A DNA stretch of 64,000 bases from Kalmusia sp. IMI 367209 (GCA_027946365.1 JAPEUQ010000006.1:682001-746000), one strand, 5' to 3'. Shown: positions 9,149-20,997, counted from the first letter of the stretch. Notes: generated by a model not told the origin, from the sequence alone. Translations and numbers: made by a program.

Positions 9149-11419
9149 CTTTGCACACGTCCTCCGCGATTAGATCAGGTGGTACAAAGAGACATGAATC
9201 AGTGATCTTGAGAAACCCACTTCTCAGATCGGGGAGCTTGAGTAGTAAGAGTAGATATACAGACGATCTTTTTCTTTGGAGGGGTGGATCTTTTCCTGTT
9301 ATACTGATGAAAGTTAGAGAACTGCGGGAAGAACGAGCGTATCTTGGGAGCGAGCGTAAGGGCCGTGAGTTGTCCCGCTACCATGAGAGGGACGCGCACG
9401 TTGGGCTCGTCGATCAGGTTCTGCCTCCTTGCACGGCACAATTGCATCTGTAATAATACCATTAAAGTGGTGCTGCCGTATGGCTACACAGGAGGCCTCA
9501 GGCTACCCACTCGGAGCTGTTCCAGCTTAGCAAGGTATGAACAAGGTATATTCAATGCTCGATTCCCCCTTGCCCAACCGTATCCAGCCGTATTCGACCC
9601 TGACTAGCCCTGACCTACCCTGACAACTCTGACCAAGTTTACGTACGTAGGTTCCACGCAATGTTATTAATCTTGTGGTCATTGACAAGTTCGAATCACA
9701 ATATAGAGGAAGGTGACTTCATTGCGACTCTTCCCTCTTCCCTCTCGCATCGTAGCACGCGAGTGTGAGGCCACACGATGCGATTCTTCCCGTCTACCTT
9801 CAGGCTTCAACGAATGCACTAGCCCGTTAAACGAGGATATGTTGGATACTCGAAACAAACTCACTTGGCAGTGACAGAGTGCTAGACTAAAGATAGTTGC
9901 TGTTAAAGACTATTGACATCGATGATCCCGGTAACGCAATGTGTCAGGCGTAATTGCGCGAGCTGTAGCGCCCAAGAACCTGTCCTCCGTACCGTCCCAA
10001 CAACCGTCAACGATGATCCATGCCCGTAGAAGCAGGTCTTCTTCAGAGCATAAGCCTTCTTCGGTTCTTCTAACGCGATCCACGACCTGATCGTGGGAGT
10101 TTCAGTTGACGTTAGCCAGGCACACGACGTGCTTTTGTTCTTCTCCCGTGGGCTTTATTGCGATGTGCACAGATACGCGAGTGCGCATGGCCCTCTCTCG
10201 TTGTGGGCCTCGTCGCCGGAAGTACTCCCGAGCTCGCCAGCCAATTCTCCGCTCAGGTCTCAAACAGAGGATGAAGTTCACGGCCCGTGGCTCGGGGAAA
10301 AGGTTCCGCAACGATTCGCTTCCTTTCGAAGCAGGGGTTCAAGCACGCTCCATTGGTCAATTGCGATATTAGCTCAACCGATACGCCTTACTCCATCTTG
10401 ATTGCGAAACGGAAGAGCTCCGCAACTAGTCTACAAAAAGGGCCGCCTACACAAATTTTACCTTGGGTGTGCCTACTCGCAAGTATCTCGTAGAAGGGGC
10501 GATCATGTCTCGGTTGATCCAAGAATAAGTATTTGCTTTTGCGGTATCTCAGATCTCCCCCGCTGTGAATAGAAGGGATCGAAATTCATGCACCCATCCA
10601 TCTGGCTTCGGACTCTAATTCGCCGCACCGACGAGCACGCCCCGTACCCGGCACGCAATGAGTTCTGCCGAACAGACGACCCCACGACGTACGATGTTTC
10701 CAGCACTGTGGTAGCTTTCGCAAGGCGCCTCAAACCCGCATTTTGGCCGATCCCAACGGCGCTCCCATAGGCCCACCAGCCGCAACGTTACATGTACGCG
10801 GCGACTAGGGCGGCACGTCCGACCGCAACTGGATTGCCGGAGGCAGTCCAGGCGCGGGGCCGATTCTTGAGCGTAATTTCGCGACCCTCGAGGTTCTCTG
10901 CGACGAGGTGCGGTGAGCTTTGCCGCGGCTTGATCGATGATCCCTACCTTGCACAGCTAGGTGCCAATGGGGGATGTGCATACATTACGATTGAGTTATC
11001 ATCTCAGCTTGCAGAGGCGGGACGTATCGGGGGTATCCTTCTGGGCCAGTAACATGCACGGCCGCCTCGGGTATCCAGCGAGACGAGCCTGAGAAGAGGG
11101 GTACGAAATGATACATGATTCAGAATGAGATGCTGTGACTTGGCCTGGCTGCATGTTTTAGCACCCTATTAATCCTCCATTACGGTGTGATTTGATCTGC
11201 CGCTCTTGAGACCTTCTTGCATCCAGTGACTTGCTTCCTGCCGCGTTCTCGACTCCCGCGGTCTTTCGCCTCCGGTGTTTTGGGTCGGCATTTGTACGCC
11301 TTCCCATCCTTCCGAGCGTGTACCGTCTTCCTGCATCGTTGATTAAGTTTTCTCTGTCACTCTTGTCTCGTATTCCCTCGGATAATTGTTGCAATTACTT
11401 CTTGACGAAGCAAGCAACA
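9149..11419. other. large intergenic region, no supported gene
   Basis: About 2.3 kb between divergently transcribed genes, so it should hold both promoters. Short frames on both strands (10093-10401, 10503-10733, 10792-11052 and others) overlap one another, have no recognisable motif and no supporting splice structure. No tRNA or repeat was recognised. Confidence 0.5.
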
Positions 11420-13197
11420 ATGGCTACAGAGACGAGATCCATAGAGAAGCAGCGTGTCTTCACGGACTCGTTCCAGTCTCCAAGTTTGACATCAAATGAG
11501 CGCATCGTCGACCGCGCCGCTGAGCGGCGCCTGGTTCGCAAACTCGACCTGCGTATCATACCAGTGCTATGGATTCTCTACCTCTGCAACTTCATCGACA
11601 GAGCCAATGTACGATCCCCTCTTCCTTGCAAAGGATACCGTGCTAACAGTCCATAGATTGGCAACGCAAAGATCGCTGGCATGGAGAAAGAACTCGTTCT
11701 CATCGGCCAACGCTTCAATATCTGCGTCTGGGTCTTCAATCTCGGGTATCTCGTCGCTGGTATCCCCTGCACTATTCTCTTCAAGAAGTACGGCCCCAAG
11801 TCGCTCTGCGTGATGATGCTACTCTGGGCCGTCACCGTCATCGGCTGCGGCCTCGTCCGCACCTGGCAGCAGCTCGTTGTGACCCGCCTCCTTGAGGGAA
11901 TATGCGAGTCCGCATTCATATCCGGCGCCGCATACCTGATTGGTGCATACTACACGACGGCCGAGTATCTAGGGCGTTACGTTGTGTTCTTGACCGCTGG
12001 AATCATCGCTGGTACGTCCTTCCTCTCCTATTTCTACCCTCGCTGTCTTCCCTTTCACCTTTTTCCAAATGCAAGAATTGATAAAACTGAGACTAACACC
12101 CCGGCGATTCCATAGGCGCAGTAAACGGCTTCATATCAAGCTTAATCGCCAAAATGGACGGCGTATCCGGCTACTCCGCCTGGCGCTGGATCTTTATCAT
12201 CGAGGGGCTACTCACCATCGTCATCGCGCTCGCATGTTGGTTCTTCGTGCCGCCGTTCCCCGAGCACTGCACGTTCCTGCACGGCGAGGAGAAGGAGCTC
12301 ATGCTCGCGCGCGTCAAGGAGGGCGGGCACAATGCACACGACAGCATCACCTTTTCGGACGTGCTCAAGGAGCTGGGCGACTGGAAGATCTGGGCTGGGT
12401 ACGTTGGACTGCATGTTTCGGCGTGAGGGGGAAGATGCTGATTTCGATGATAGTGTTGCTATGAATCTCGGTGTGACGGAGAACGCGAATTCGCTGGCGA
12501 ACTTCCAGCCTACAATTCTCAAGGGCTTAGGGTACACTGCGACGTCCGCACAGGTGCACACCATCCCGGTCTATTTGACTGGTGCCGTTGTGTCGGTGAT
12601 CTTCTGCCTGCTCTCCGAGCGCTTGAATCACCGCTTCGGATTCTATCTGTTGGGATGTGCAAGTACGTAACAACCCATGTCCAGCCAACACAACGACCAG
12701 ACCAAAGTCTCGGCGAAAGAAAAGTGTTGTACTTTTACTTCTGTCAATAGTGCTAACGTTAATTGCGAATAGTCCTCGCGACCGGCCTTGGCATCGAAAT
12801 CAACTACCCCCCCTCGGCAGCCGTTCGCTACGCAGGCATGTTCTTCATCGCATGTGGCGCCTACCTCGCCATGCCCATCAGCATAATCTGGGTGAGTGTC
12901 AACGCTGGCAGCGGCTACAAGCGCGCCATCGCTATTGCCGCCATCATCAACTTTGGAACAGCGGGGGCCTTCGTAAGCAGCAACGTGTTTCTGTTCAAAG
13001 AGACACCACGATTTCACACAGGCTTTAGCACAGGATTGGGTCTCGCGTGTATGGGGGCTGCAGCAGCGACGATATACTTTGTCGGTTGTTCGTGGATCAA
13101 CAGGAAGAGGGATGCAGGGAAGGTGGAGCAGCCGGTCAGTGAGCAGAGCTTCGAGAAGTTGGGGTGGGAACATCCCGATTTCAGGTTTGCGTTGTGA
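11420..13197 (+). CDS. MFS transporter, Dal5/TNA1-like anion:cation symporter family
   Basis: Five exons, 11420-11608, 11657-12011, 12116-12398, 12454-12662 and 12773-13197, join in frame to 486 aa; introns are 48, 104, 55, 110 nt, with gctaac branch points in two of them. The N-terminal segment before TM1 has the family pattern ERRLVRKLDLRIIPVLWILY followed by FIDRANIGNAK. Later come RLLEGICESAFISGAAYLIG and YSAWRWIFIIEGLLT. About 12 membrane helices are expected. Family members carry allantoate, nicotinate, biotin, pantothenate or similar organic anions with protons across the plasma membrane; the actual substrate is not readable. It is convergent with the A-T-R-R enzyme at 13.4 kb, with only about 220 bp between the stop codons. 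Confidence 0.88.
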
Positions 13198-13418
13198 GAA
13201 AGCATTGAAGCGGACACGATATGAGATTAGCAACGAGTAAGGGTGAAAAGAATCGAGATCAGTTTATTACTGTACAGATTTGAATAAACAGGCCATGTGT
13301 TGGTGTGTACCGCTGTGAATCTATCACTTTGTCCGAGGACATTTCAACGCATATTCACTCATATACGCTGGTCATCCTACATTGAAACCTGAAAGAACTG
13401 CAGGTGATGTAAAAGCGC

Positions 13419-16400
13419 CTAGATCGGCTCATCACGAGGCTCGATGAGGATCTCATTCATGGCAACGTGATCTGGCTGCTTGAGGGCATAGACAATGGAG
13501 TTGGCCACATCCTCAGGATCCAGAACCTTGGCACCAGACGGCTCACCGAACTTCTTCAATGCCTCGGCGTCCGTTGACATGCCTAGTAAATCTGTAGCAA
13601 CGTTACCAGGCTGTACGCTAGTGACGCGCAAGCCAGTGCCGGCAGTTTCAAGGCGCAGACTTTGAAGTGTAGCCTCAACGAAGAACTTGCTCGCGGAATA
13701 CACTCCGAGACCAGGGAAAACCTTGCGCCCTGCGTCAGATGAAATCGCAACGATGTGACCCTTGCCGCGCGACAACATAGACGGCACGGTTGACGAGAGG
13801 CAGTTGAGGAGGCCTTTGCAGTTGACGTCCACAGTACGGTCCCATTCCTCGGTCTGCACATTCTTCATCATCGTAAAGTACATGACACCAGACACAGAGA
13901 TGAAGATGTCGACCGGTCCAAGTTTCTTCTCCGTTGCGCTAACAAGCGCCTCCACCTGTGCCTTGTCGGTAACGTCAGTCTTTTGGCAAAAGACCTTGCC
14001 CTCGCGCACTACAATACGCTTTTTCAAATCCTCAAGAGCATCGAGACGTCGGGCAGCAAGTGCGACGTGACAGCCTTCCCTGGCCAGAGCTGTGGCTGTA
14101 GCAGCGCCGATACCAGACGAGGCACCCATGACAACGGCAACTTTTCCGTAAAGCGGACCTCTCTTGGGGAGCTGACCAGTGCCACCTGTGGCATTCGAAG
14201 TACTGGGTGGCTGGGCGAGCCATCCTCGTGCGTACCAATGGCGAGTGTAGGTTTCGAGCAGAACCTCGTCCACCTTCGGTCGCTCTACGGCAGCGCGGTA
14301 CGGCCTAGTTTTTGCGTTATCTAGAACAACAATGTCTCGAAGGAACTCAACACTAGGCATACCGCTGCGGAGTATATCGATCGTAAATGCACCGTCTCCG
14401 CCCTTAGCAGAGCCTCGCTTGTCTTCCCACAGCTCAACCCACTTCTGAAAGTCCAATGGTTCAGTTGGGTAGCCGAGGTGGGTCAAATTTTCGAATACTG
14501 CGCTGGTATCAACAGGGGTGGGGTCGCCAAGATGAAAAATGACTTGCTCTGCCTCTGTCTCGTTGCCTAGGTGGACGATCGCTTTGCTGACAAAATCGAC
14601 AGGAGTCATCTCAGCACGCCAACCATTGACATTCGGGAAGTGACCGATGCGAATTGATTCGACAAGCAATGCAGTTAGAAGATCCCAAGCATTCGATGCG
14701 CCGGTCGCGCTGTGGCCGCTGATGGTACCACACCGGTGAACCTTCACTGGAAGCCCACGTCGGCCCGCTTCAAGGACCAATTGTTCGGCAACCCATTTCG
14801 TTTGGCCGTAGCCGTCTGCGAGTCTCTCTGGGACCTCATCAACGTCGAGCATTGTGTCCTCAGGCCAGCCTTCTTGTCCTGATGCAGGTGGTAACACGCC
14901 GTTCGTGGAAACGTACTGTACCGTAGCGCCACCCTTGGAAGCAAGACGAAGTATCTCTTTCGTACCAATGACATTAGGCAGACGCAACGCAGCGTAGGGG
15001 TAGACCAGATTGACAGTAGCCGCCGCGTGAACAATGACATCCACACGATCGGCAACCTCTGCAAAGGTGTCCGGAGAAAGGCCAAAGCGTCTCCGAGACA
15101 GATTGCCAGGTAAAATCTCTACGCGCTCCATGATTTGATCGCTCCACAAGCCGAAGTCGAGGAGATTCCGCCTGATTCTCGCAACACCAGCGGGTAAGTC
15201 ATCCTGCGACGCATCACTAAAGCGCACAAGACAGATTATTTGAGCAGAGGTGCTGTCAAGCAAATCTCGAAGCAAGAATGCACCCAAAAAGCCAGTCACG
15301 CCGGTAAGAAGAATGGTTTTGGCATCCTTAAGTGCGCATATCTTGGCATTGTTAGGCTGAATGTCCTTGTCAAGCACGGAATCAGCGCGCAGAACGCCAG
15401 GTAGATCGGCTTGCACAGCGGCAGTATGGCCATCACGAACAGATCGAACAGTGTCAAGATGGCCATTAAGAGTGGCAGGATCGGCGAGTCGAGCAACTGG
15501 GATCTTCAACCCAAACCTATTTGAGAGTCGAGCAGCAAGGTCAGCAAGCAACAAAGAGTGCCCTCCTAAGTCGAAGAAATTGTACTCTGGTGTGATGGAG
15601 CTCGCTTGAATTCCGAGAATGGAGGCCCAAACTGAAGTGATCTGCCCAATGTCGATCGGGTCTTCCTCGTACGTAGCTCGCTTTCCATTCGGGGACTTTG
15701 TTCTCGTGTTCGGCGGAGGGAGACTTTTAAGATCGACCTTCCCGGATACCTCGTGGGTTGGTAACTCATCCATCTGAACCCAAAGATGAGGTATCATGTA
15801 ATGCGCGAGATACGGTTTGAGCACTTGCCGCGATCCCATACTACGGCCCGAATCGTCAACCTCGACATCAGGTCGTTCGGATGAAGACTCTTTGTCCCGA
15901 ACGAAATATGCAACCAATTGCTTGTCTATTCCCTCTCCGTATGCGACGACTGCACAACGACTGGCAGACAGGTATTGCACAATGGCATTCTCCACTTTTC
16001 CCGGGACCACAGAATAACCACGAAGCTTGATCATGGCTCCTATGCGCCCTGTGATTTCGAGAAGTCCCGAAGGGAGAAGACGAGCCTTATCGCCAGTTCT
16101 ATACATTCGAGCACCTGTCTTGGAACTGAACGGATTGGGGGTGAACGCTTTTTCAGTTGTCTCGGGGAGGTTGAGATAGCCTCGAGCAAGGAGATGACCA
16201 CCAACAAATAGTTCGCCATTGGTACCGTCTTCTACCCTCTGACCGCTCTCGTTCAGAATGTAGATGTACTTCTTATCGATCAATGGAGGTCCTACAGGGC
16301 AGTAGAGGGCCTTTTCGTCAATTTTCTCGAGCATATCCCGGATGTCACCACAGGCAACTTCATGAGTCTCACATGCGCTGTAGACATTGAGTAGACGAGC

Positions 16401-17276
16401 ATTTGGGAGTATCTTGAGACCGCGACGAGCAAGGTCCGTGGTCACTACTTCTCCATTCAGCCATATGGTCTTGAGATGAGGTAGTCGGTTGCCCAAATTC
16501 TGATGGCGGGAGAGGATAGCTGCAAACAAAGTCGGAGTAAAGAGGGTCTCCGTGATCTTCTTAGTAGCGAGCAAGTCGACAAGCATGCGAGGATCATAGC
16601 TCGCCTCATCAGGGACGGCAACAACAGTCGCACCTCGCAGAAGTGGCCGAATGATCTCCCACACGAAGAAAACATTGCACGCAACGCGGTCTCCAGGTTG
16701 AAGGTCAGAGAGACCGAAGCGCAGGTCATATGAAAGAACAGCTGCTCTATGGGGATTCGCAATGCCTTTGGGTTTGCCGGTCGTGCCGCTAGAGTACGCA
16801 ACAAAGCTTAGCCTCTCGAGATCCGTTTCTGCGGGTAGCGGAGGAAGCTCGCTGTCCTGTGCGTGGCCATTGGTGTTGGAGTGTTCCTCATCAAGACTGA
16901 TGAGGGGCACTCCTTGCTTTATCTTGCCGACTTCGGCACGGACTGTTACGACAACAGCTGGACGAGCATCGTCAATGACGTCGGCCAACAAATCAGGAGG
17001 ATAAGCAAGCTCGAGGACCAGAAAGGCACCGCCAGCACGCAGAGCGGCGAGACAGGCAATCACATAGTCAGCAGACCGGGGTAGAAGCACGCCGACGAGA
17101 CTGTCACGACCGACGCCATGGGCTCGGAGTCGGTCGGCTAGCGCAGCAACTTTGTCGTGAAGCTCGGCGTATGTGTAGCTGTTTTTCTCGTCTTCTAGGG
17201 CGACGGCATCTGGGGTAGCGCGTGCTTGTTTGGTGAAGAGCGCCGACAGGTCTTTTGTGGTGTCGATGATGGGCAT
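13419..17276 (-). CDS. ATRR: NRPS-like A-T-R1-R2 carboxylate reductase, probable glycine betaine reductase (ATRR/NPS10)
   Basis: One uninterrupted frame of about 1285 aa from the ATG at 17276. Four domains follow in order, numbered from the upstream in-frame ATG at 17324. The adenylation domain (about 25-530) has A3 core SSGTTGKPKG and YRTGDKARLLPSG. The carrier domain (about 555-625) has LGGHSL with the phosphopantetheine Ser. The thioester reductase R1 (about 668-1030) has GVTGFLGAFLL and Y839-x3-K843. The SDR-type R2 (about 1060-1290) has GASSGIG and YSASK. This layout is that of fungal ATRR/NPS10 enzymes, shown in Aspergillus nidulans to reduce glycine betaine through the aldehyde to choline. 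The A4 region reads NVFFVWE instead of F-D-x-S, so the Asp that anchors an alpha-amino group is missing, consistent with a quaternary ammonium acid. The TATA element just upstream of 17324 favours the 17276 start. Confidence 0.88.
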   Translation of the reverse strand: MPIIDTTKDLSALFTKQARATPDAVALEDEKNSYTYAELHDKVAALADRLRAHGVGRDSLVGVLLPRSADYVIACLAALRAGGAFLVLELAYPPDLLADVIDDARPAVVVTVRAEVGKIKQGVPLISLDEEHSNTNGHAQDSELPPLPAETDLERLSFVAYSSGTTGKPKGIANPHRAAVLSYDLRFGLSDLQPGDRVACNVFFVWEIIRPLLRGATVVAVPDEASYDPRMLVDLLATKKITETLFTPTLFAAILSRHQNLGNRLPHLKTIWLNGEVVTTDLARRGLKILPNARLLNVYSACETHEVACGDIRDMLEKIDEKALYCPVGPPLIDKKYIYILNESGQRVEDGTNGELFVGGHLLARGYLNLPETTEKAFTPNPFSSKTGARMYRTGDKARLLPSGLLEITGRIGAMIKLRGYSVVPGKVENAIVQYLSASRCAVVAYGEGIDKQLVAYFVRDKESSSERPDVEVDDSGRSMGSRQVLKPYLAHYMIPHLWVQMDELPTHEVSGKVDLKSLPPPNTRTKSPNGKRATYEEDPIDIGQITSVWASILGIQASSITPEYNFFDLGGHSLLLADLAARLSNRFGLKIPVARLADPATLNGHLDTVRSVRDGHTAAVQADLPGVLRADSVLDKDIQPNNAKICALKDAKTILLTGVTGFLGAFLLRDLLDSTSAQIICLVRFSDASQDDLPAGVARIRRNLLDFGLWSDQIMERVEILPGNLSRRRFGLSPDTFAEVADRVDVIVHAAATVNLVYPYAALRLPNVIGTKEILRLASKGGATVQYVSTNGVLPPASGQEGWPEDTMLDVDEVPERLADGYGQTKWVAEQLVLEAGRRGLPVKVHRCGTISGHSATGASNAWDLLTALLVESIRIGHFPNVNGWRAEMTPVDFVSKAIVHLGNETEAEQVIFHLGDPTPVDTSAVFENLTHLGYPTEPLDFQKWVELWEDKRGSAKGGDGAFTIDILRSGMPSVEFLRDIVVLDNAKTRPYRAAVERPKVDEVLLETYTRHWYARGWLAQPPSTSNATGGTGQLPKRGPLYGKVAVVMGASSGIGAATATALAREGCHVALAARRLDALEDLKKRIVVREGKVFCQKTDVTDKAQVEALVSATEKKLGPVDIFISVSGVMYFTMMKNVQTEEWDRTVDVNCKGLLNCLSSTVPSMLSRGKGHIVAISSDAGRKVFPGLGVYSASKFFVEATLQSLRLETAGTGLRVTSVQPGNVATDLLGMSTDAEALKKFGEPSGAKVLDPEDVANSIVYALKQPDHVAMNEILIEPRDEPI

Positions 17277-17331
17277 GTTTTGGCGGGGGTGTTGGGGGGA
17301 AGTAGGCAGGTGCCGCAAGGGCATTTTTGGC

Positions 17332-17338
17332 GTATATA
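17332..17338 (-). promoter_or_regulatory. TATA-like element of the A-T-R-R gene
   Basis: The minus strand reads gatatatac here, about 10 bases upstream of the ATG at 17324 and 60 upstream of the ATG at 17276. If transcription starts about 30 bases downstream of it, the first ATG would lie outside the mRNA and 17276 would be the start. This is positional inference only. Confidence 0.4.
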
Positions 17339-17340
17339 TC

Positions 17341-18788
17341 CCACACGTCGCCCCCGCAAAAGCAAGGAATCTCGATGTAAAAAATTGGCTCGACAGCGTT
17401 GACTGTTGAGACGCTTGACCAGTAACGTTGTTCGCTTATCTGGGTTGCTCCTCCGCCTAGGGCTGGTTCGCTCTAGTGTGCCTTTTGCCGATGACGTTAT
17501 CTCGGCTGGCGGCGCCTTTGACACAATGCGTACGCTGATTGAGCCGGGGAGACTCACGAGGACACACAAGAAAAGTAGAAGGGTGGTGGAAAAGCTTGGG
17601 AGCGTGGGAGAATGACAGAGGTCGGCGAGGTCAGAGGAGAGAGCTGGTCCCTTTACATGAAGTGATAGCTTGGCGCGTGTGGATAGTCGTTCTCTAGCGC
17701 GACGCGTCCGACCTAATCTCCTCTGCATGGAGAAGGAACCATCGGTGGCCTCAGAGGGAACAACGTGAGAGATTGGCCGTTGCTTGGGCACGCCATAGTT
17801 CGGGGGTTAGATGGTGAAGATAGTCACAGTGAGTGCCACTGGGCGACCATGAAGGAAGCGGTGTGAGCGTGCCAACGCATCACGATAGGTATTGAACATC
17901 TCCTTGGCTCGTGAGACTGAAGCGATATGGTCGCAGAGGGGTCAATTCGCGATAGATCATTGTAGGGTTGGCTAATTCGTGACCACCGTTAGGCGCGAAT
18001 GGTAGTAATTTCCAGTGCTACAGCATGTGTTGGCTCCGGTATACGTTACTAGCATGGCACACCAGCACAGATTTATGTTACATAGATGGGAAGGCGGCAA
18101 TTCGGGAGCATGTATGAACTTTGGATGGAATCGAATGCGGAAGTACCAAGGCGAAAATGAGGGTAGACATCTATCACAACATCAGCAATCAAAAGCACCC
18201 ACGTTGAGCCGATCTCACGACGATGCCAGTATTTATCGCTAGTATCTTAACCATGTAACCGTTTGGTACGACATGTGCATCATTCCTGCGGCGTGGACAC
18301 GGCATAGTCGTTGTCGCAGTGGTCTCGTGACCAGGGAAGGGAGGGCGGCTGGAGTGCGAGCGGTGGTGCGCACGACTCCGCGTACAATCGACTATGCGTT
18401 TTGTGAGTTGGATCTAGGGGTTAAAAGTAGAGAGAAATGCGCTCAGAGTCCTTCCCAAGAGATGGAAGACAGGTGGAGTGAGGTTGAAGTTGATCCCCGC
18501 GTAGTCCCAACAGAACAGGCTCGGGTGTTGGCCTACCGAGCCCCGCACGTGCACCCGTGCCCCATTCATCCCAATTCCGTACTTTATCCCTTCCTCGTAA
18601 ATTAGCATATTGCATCAAATTTTCTTTGAGTTATCAAACTATCATTGGCCGGAAGCAGCGCCAGGGACGACGAGTTTGATAAAGTACTGCACAGGTACCA
18701 TCAGTATGTGCTAGCCAGCTTCGATCATAGCGTCTCCCCACAGTCACGCCGATGATCCAAATCCCCTGCTTGAAAATATACTGCTATT
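17341..18788. other. intergenic, no supported gene
   Basis: About 1.45 kb upstream of the A-T-R-R gene and downstream of the Zn2Cys6 gene. The long minus-strand frame 17195-17791 overlaps the enzyme start in another frame and is low-complexity; plus-strand frames at 18015-18242 and 18273-18605 show no family motif. Confidence 0.5.
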
Positions 18789-20997
18789 TCAAACTGCTGC
18801 GTTGCCCCATGTAGATCTCAAGCGGTCCTCATGCCACTGCTCCCGCAAAGCGTCAATCGCATGCACCATGCGCCACCCCGTCCTCGCCTCCACATCGCGC
18901 AGAAACTCCTCGACGGCCTCCTGATCCAGTCTGTCCCGGAAAACACTGCCCCCTTGAACACGGTATCAGCGACCTCACTCAGCCTTCTACCAGCGGAATA
19001 GAGGACTCACAAACAGTCAACGCATGCCTCGCCAAGAAGAGCGCATTCTCAGCCCTCCTGTTCGAACACGCAAGCCCCACCATAATCAACAAATGCGTTC
19101 GCACGCTCTTCTCCGTCCTCTTCGCATCTCTCAGGTCCTGATATCCCGAGATGTGGATGTTCGCTGTGGACACGGCGAGAATGAGACTCGCGAGGTGATA
19201 GTATTGTAGACCGAGAACTTTGCCACGCATCAAAACGTCAGACCAATGGATGAATAAACGAATGGAGACGTGTGGGGAGAAAAGCTCACCATGAAAAGGC
19301 GACACCATCCACACAACAGGGAACCTTTCCCTTCTCTCGAACGAAGGTGGCACGAAGCGGAGCGGATCAAACGATGCTGGCTTCGTATCCCTCCACCTGT
19401 CCACCTCCCCGCTCAGCTGCTGCAGTCTAGCAATCACATCCGAATCGCGCTCCAGGAACGCGTGTTTGAGGATCTTAGCCGAAAGGAGGATCATCTGGTT
19501 CGCCCACGCAAGGTCATCTGACCGATGCAGACTGCGCATGTGCTCGAAGTGCTCCAGGTGTGTCTGCAGAGGCTGCTGCGAGACGAGCGAGATGTACATT
19601 TCTTGCCGAAGGCATAGCCACGCTGCTGCTTCGCCGAGGCCGCTGGAGGAGTGGAGGAAGGAAGAGGTGTTTAGGATGCGGGTTGTGCCCGTGAGGTGAA
19701 AGCGATTGTCGTAGACTGCAGTGTTCTTAGTAGACTTCCACAGTAATGCGCGATGGGTCTGTACCGTCCATTTCTTCATTGAGGCGCAGTATTGCTACGG
19801 CTGCTAGTAGTTCTTCGGTATATTCGTTCGGCGGGCCGGATAGGATCGGAATGAGTAGTTCTAGACACTTGTTGGCATACTCTAGTGCTTCTATGTCATC
19901 GTCGTTGGTATGTCGGTTCATGTAGCGTGATGAGAATGTGCATATTGCGTAGCGAAGCATTGAATTTGTCAATGCACGTCTTGGGACCTCGATCTCGAAA
20001 TGCCGTTCTGTGTCGGTTATATCAAGCTATGCACGATCGTTTCTCAGCAATTGATGAGCATCGAGGCGTTTTTACATACCCAGACTGCCATGTTTTCACT
20101 GAAGTTTCTTAAATGTTCTATCTCGCGTTCACTGCATGAAAGAGTTTGGGGGGTTACTTCCAATAGCAGGTTTGGTGGAGATCCCTGCGACATGGACTCA
20201 TTGCCTGGTGGGAGTGAAGTAGGTGTAAAGTATTCTTGCCGAGAAATTGCGGTCATGAGTTTGCGAAGATAGACTGACACCGTTGGTATTGGAAAAGCTG
20301 AGCCATTTCGTGAGCTCTGAATGGTAATATGTGAAGGGATTTGCTTCGAAGGGCTAAGTCCTGACTTATCAGGAATATCTTTTTGACTATTCCTGATATC
20401 CTCAACGGACCCTTCATGTGAGTGTAAATTCTGCTCAAGTGAGGGCTGCTCGAAAATGAGTGATCCGGGCGCGGCACTGCGCTCAAGCTCAGCCTCAATG
20501 TAGAACTGTATTAAATCTGGCGTTTCATCGTAGTATATAACTGTAATCTGTCAAAGCTCGAACAGATGAATATACCAAACGTTCTTCTTACGCTCTCCCG
20601 CAGTATCCACCCATTTCTGTTCCTTAGAAAATGCACAATTTGCGTGAGTAAGGAAACGCGTGGATGATGGCCGTATGCACTCAACACCACTGATGAGGCA
20701 TTGCCCACATGGTGAAGGTGATATATCACCTGGATAGGATCAGTGCACATCATTCTTATAGTAGCAGCCGATACTCTTACATCTTAAATGGCGGTCTTGA
20801 GAATGAATCTCTGTCAACAGTTGCTCTGCATGCCGATATGCCTACAAGGGCTGCTAATCGATAGTACTCACCGCGACAAGCTAAGCTAGTAATTAATGTT
20901 AGTTCTCCATCTTCTACCCGTAGAAAGAGAATGCTTACCATCCTACCAATACGCGAGTTCGCCGAGGGCGGCATCGCCTTGTGCTATCGCTGCCCAT
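18789..20997 (-). CDS. Zn2Cys6 transcription factor with zinc cluster split by microexons
   Basis: Eight exons on the minus strand: 20997-20939, 20885-20872, 20795-20781, 20729-20581, 20505-20080, 20026-19765, 19715-19011 and 18952-18789; 597 aa, all junctions in frame. The DNA-binding motif appears only after splicing: C20-x2-C23-x6-C30-x6-C37-x2-C40-x6-C47 (CLAC, RDRHLR, CDISPSPC, GQC, LISGVEC), a perfect binuclear cluster. Exons 2 and 3 are 14 and 15 nt. A typical post-cluster segment follows (EQKWVDTAGERKK), then a Ser-rich linker and an all-helical fungal-specific regulatory domain (LTNSMLRYAICTFSSRY, LNEEMDVYDNRFHLTGT) ending with ALREQWHEDRLRSTWG, as in ARCA-like (Fungal_trans_2) factors. 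A nuclear regulator is expected; its targets are unknown, though the neighbouring A-T-R-R and MFS genes are candidates by position. Two acceptors are AAG, a less common form. Confidence 0.85.

Noticed and set aside
10325..10350. Sequence resembling a tRNA T-arm (gttcaagc)
   Set aside because: The flanking bases do not form the required five-pair stem and no acceptor stem or anticodon arm was found.
10093..11052. Several short overlapping frames in the 9-11 kb gap
   Set aside because: They overlap one another on both strands and lack motifs; most likely chance.
12020..12464. Plus-strand Arg/His-rich frame inside the Dal5-like MFS gene
   Set aside because: It is an out-of-frame shadow of exon 3; the MFS frame has clear membrane motifs and splice sites.
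17195..17791. Minus-strand frame of 198 codons overlapping the start of the A-T-R-R gene
   Set aside because: It overlaps the well-supported enzyme in another frame, is low-complexity and shows no family motif.
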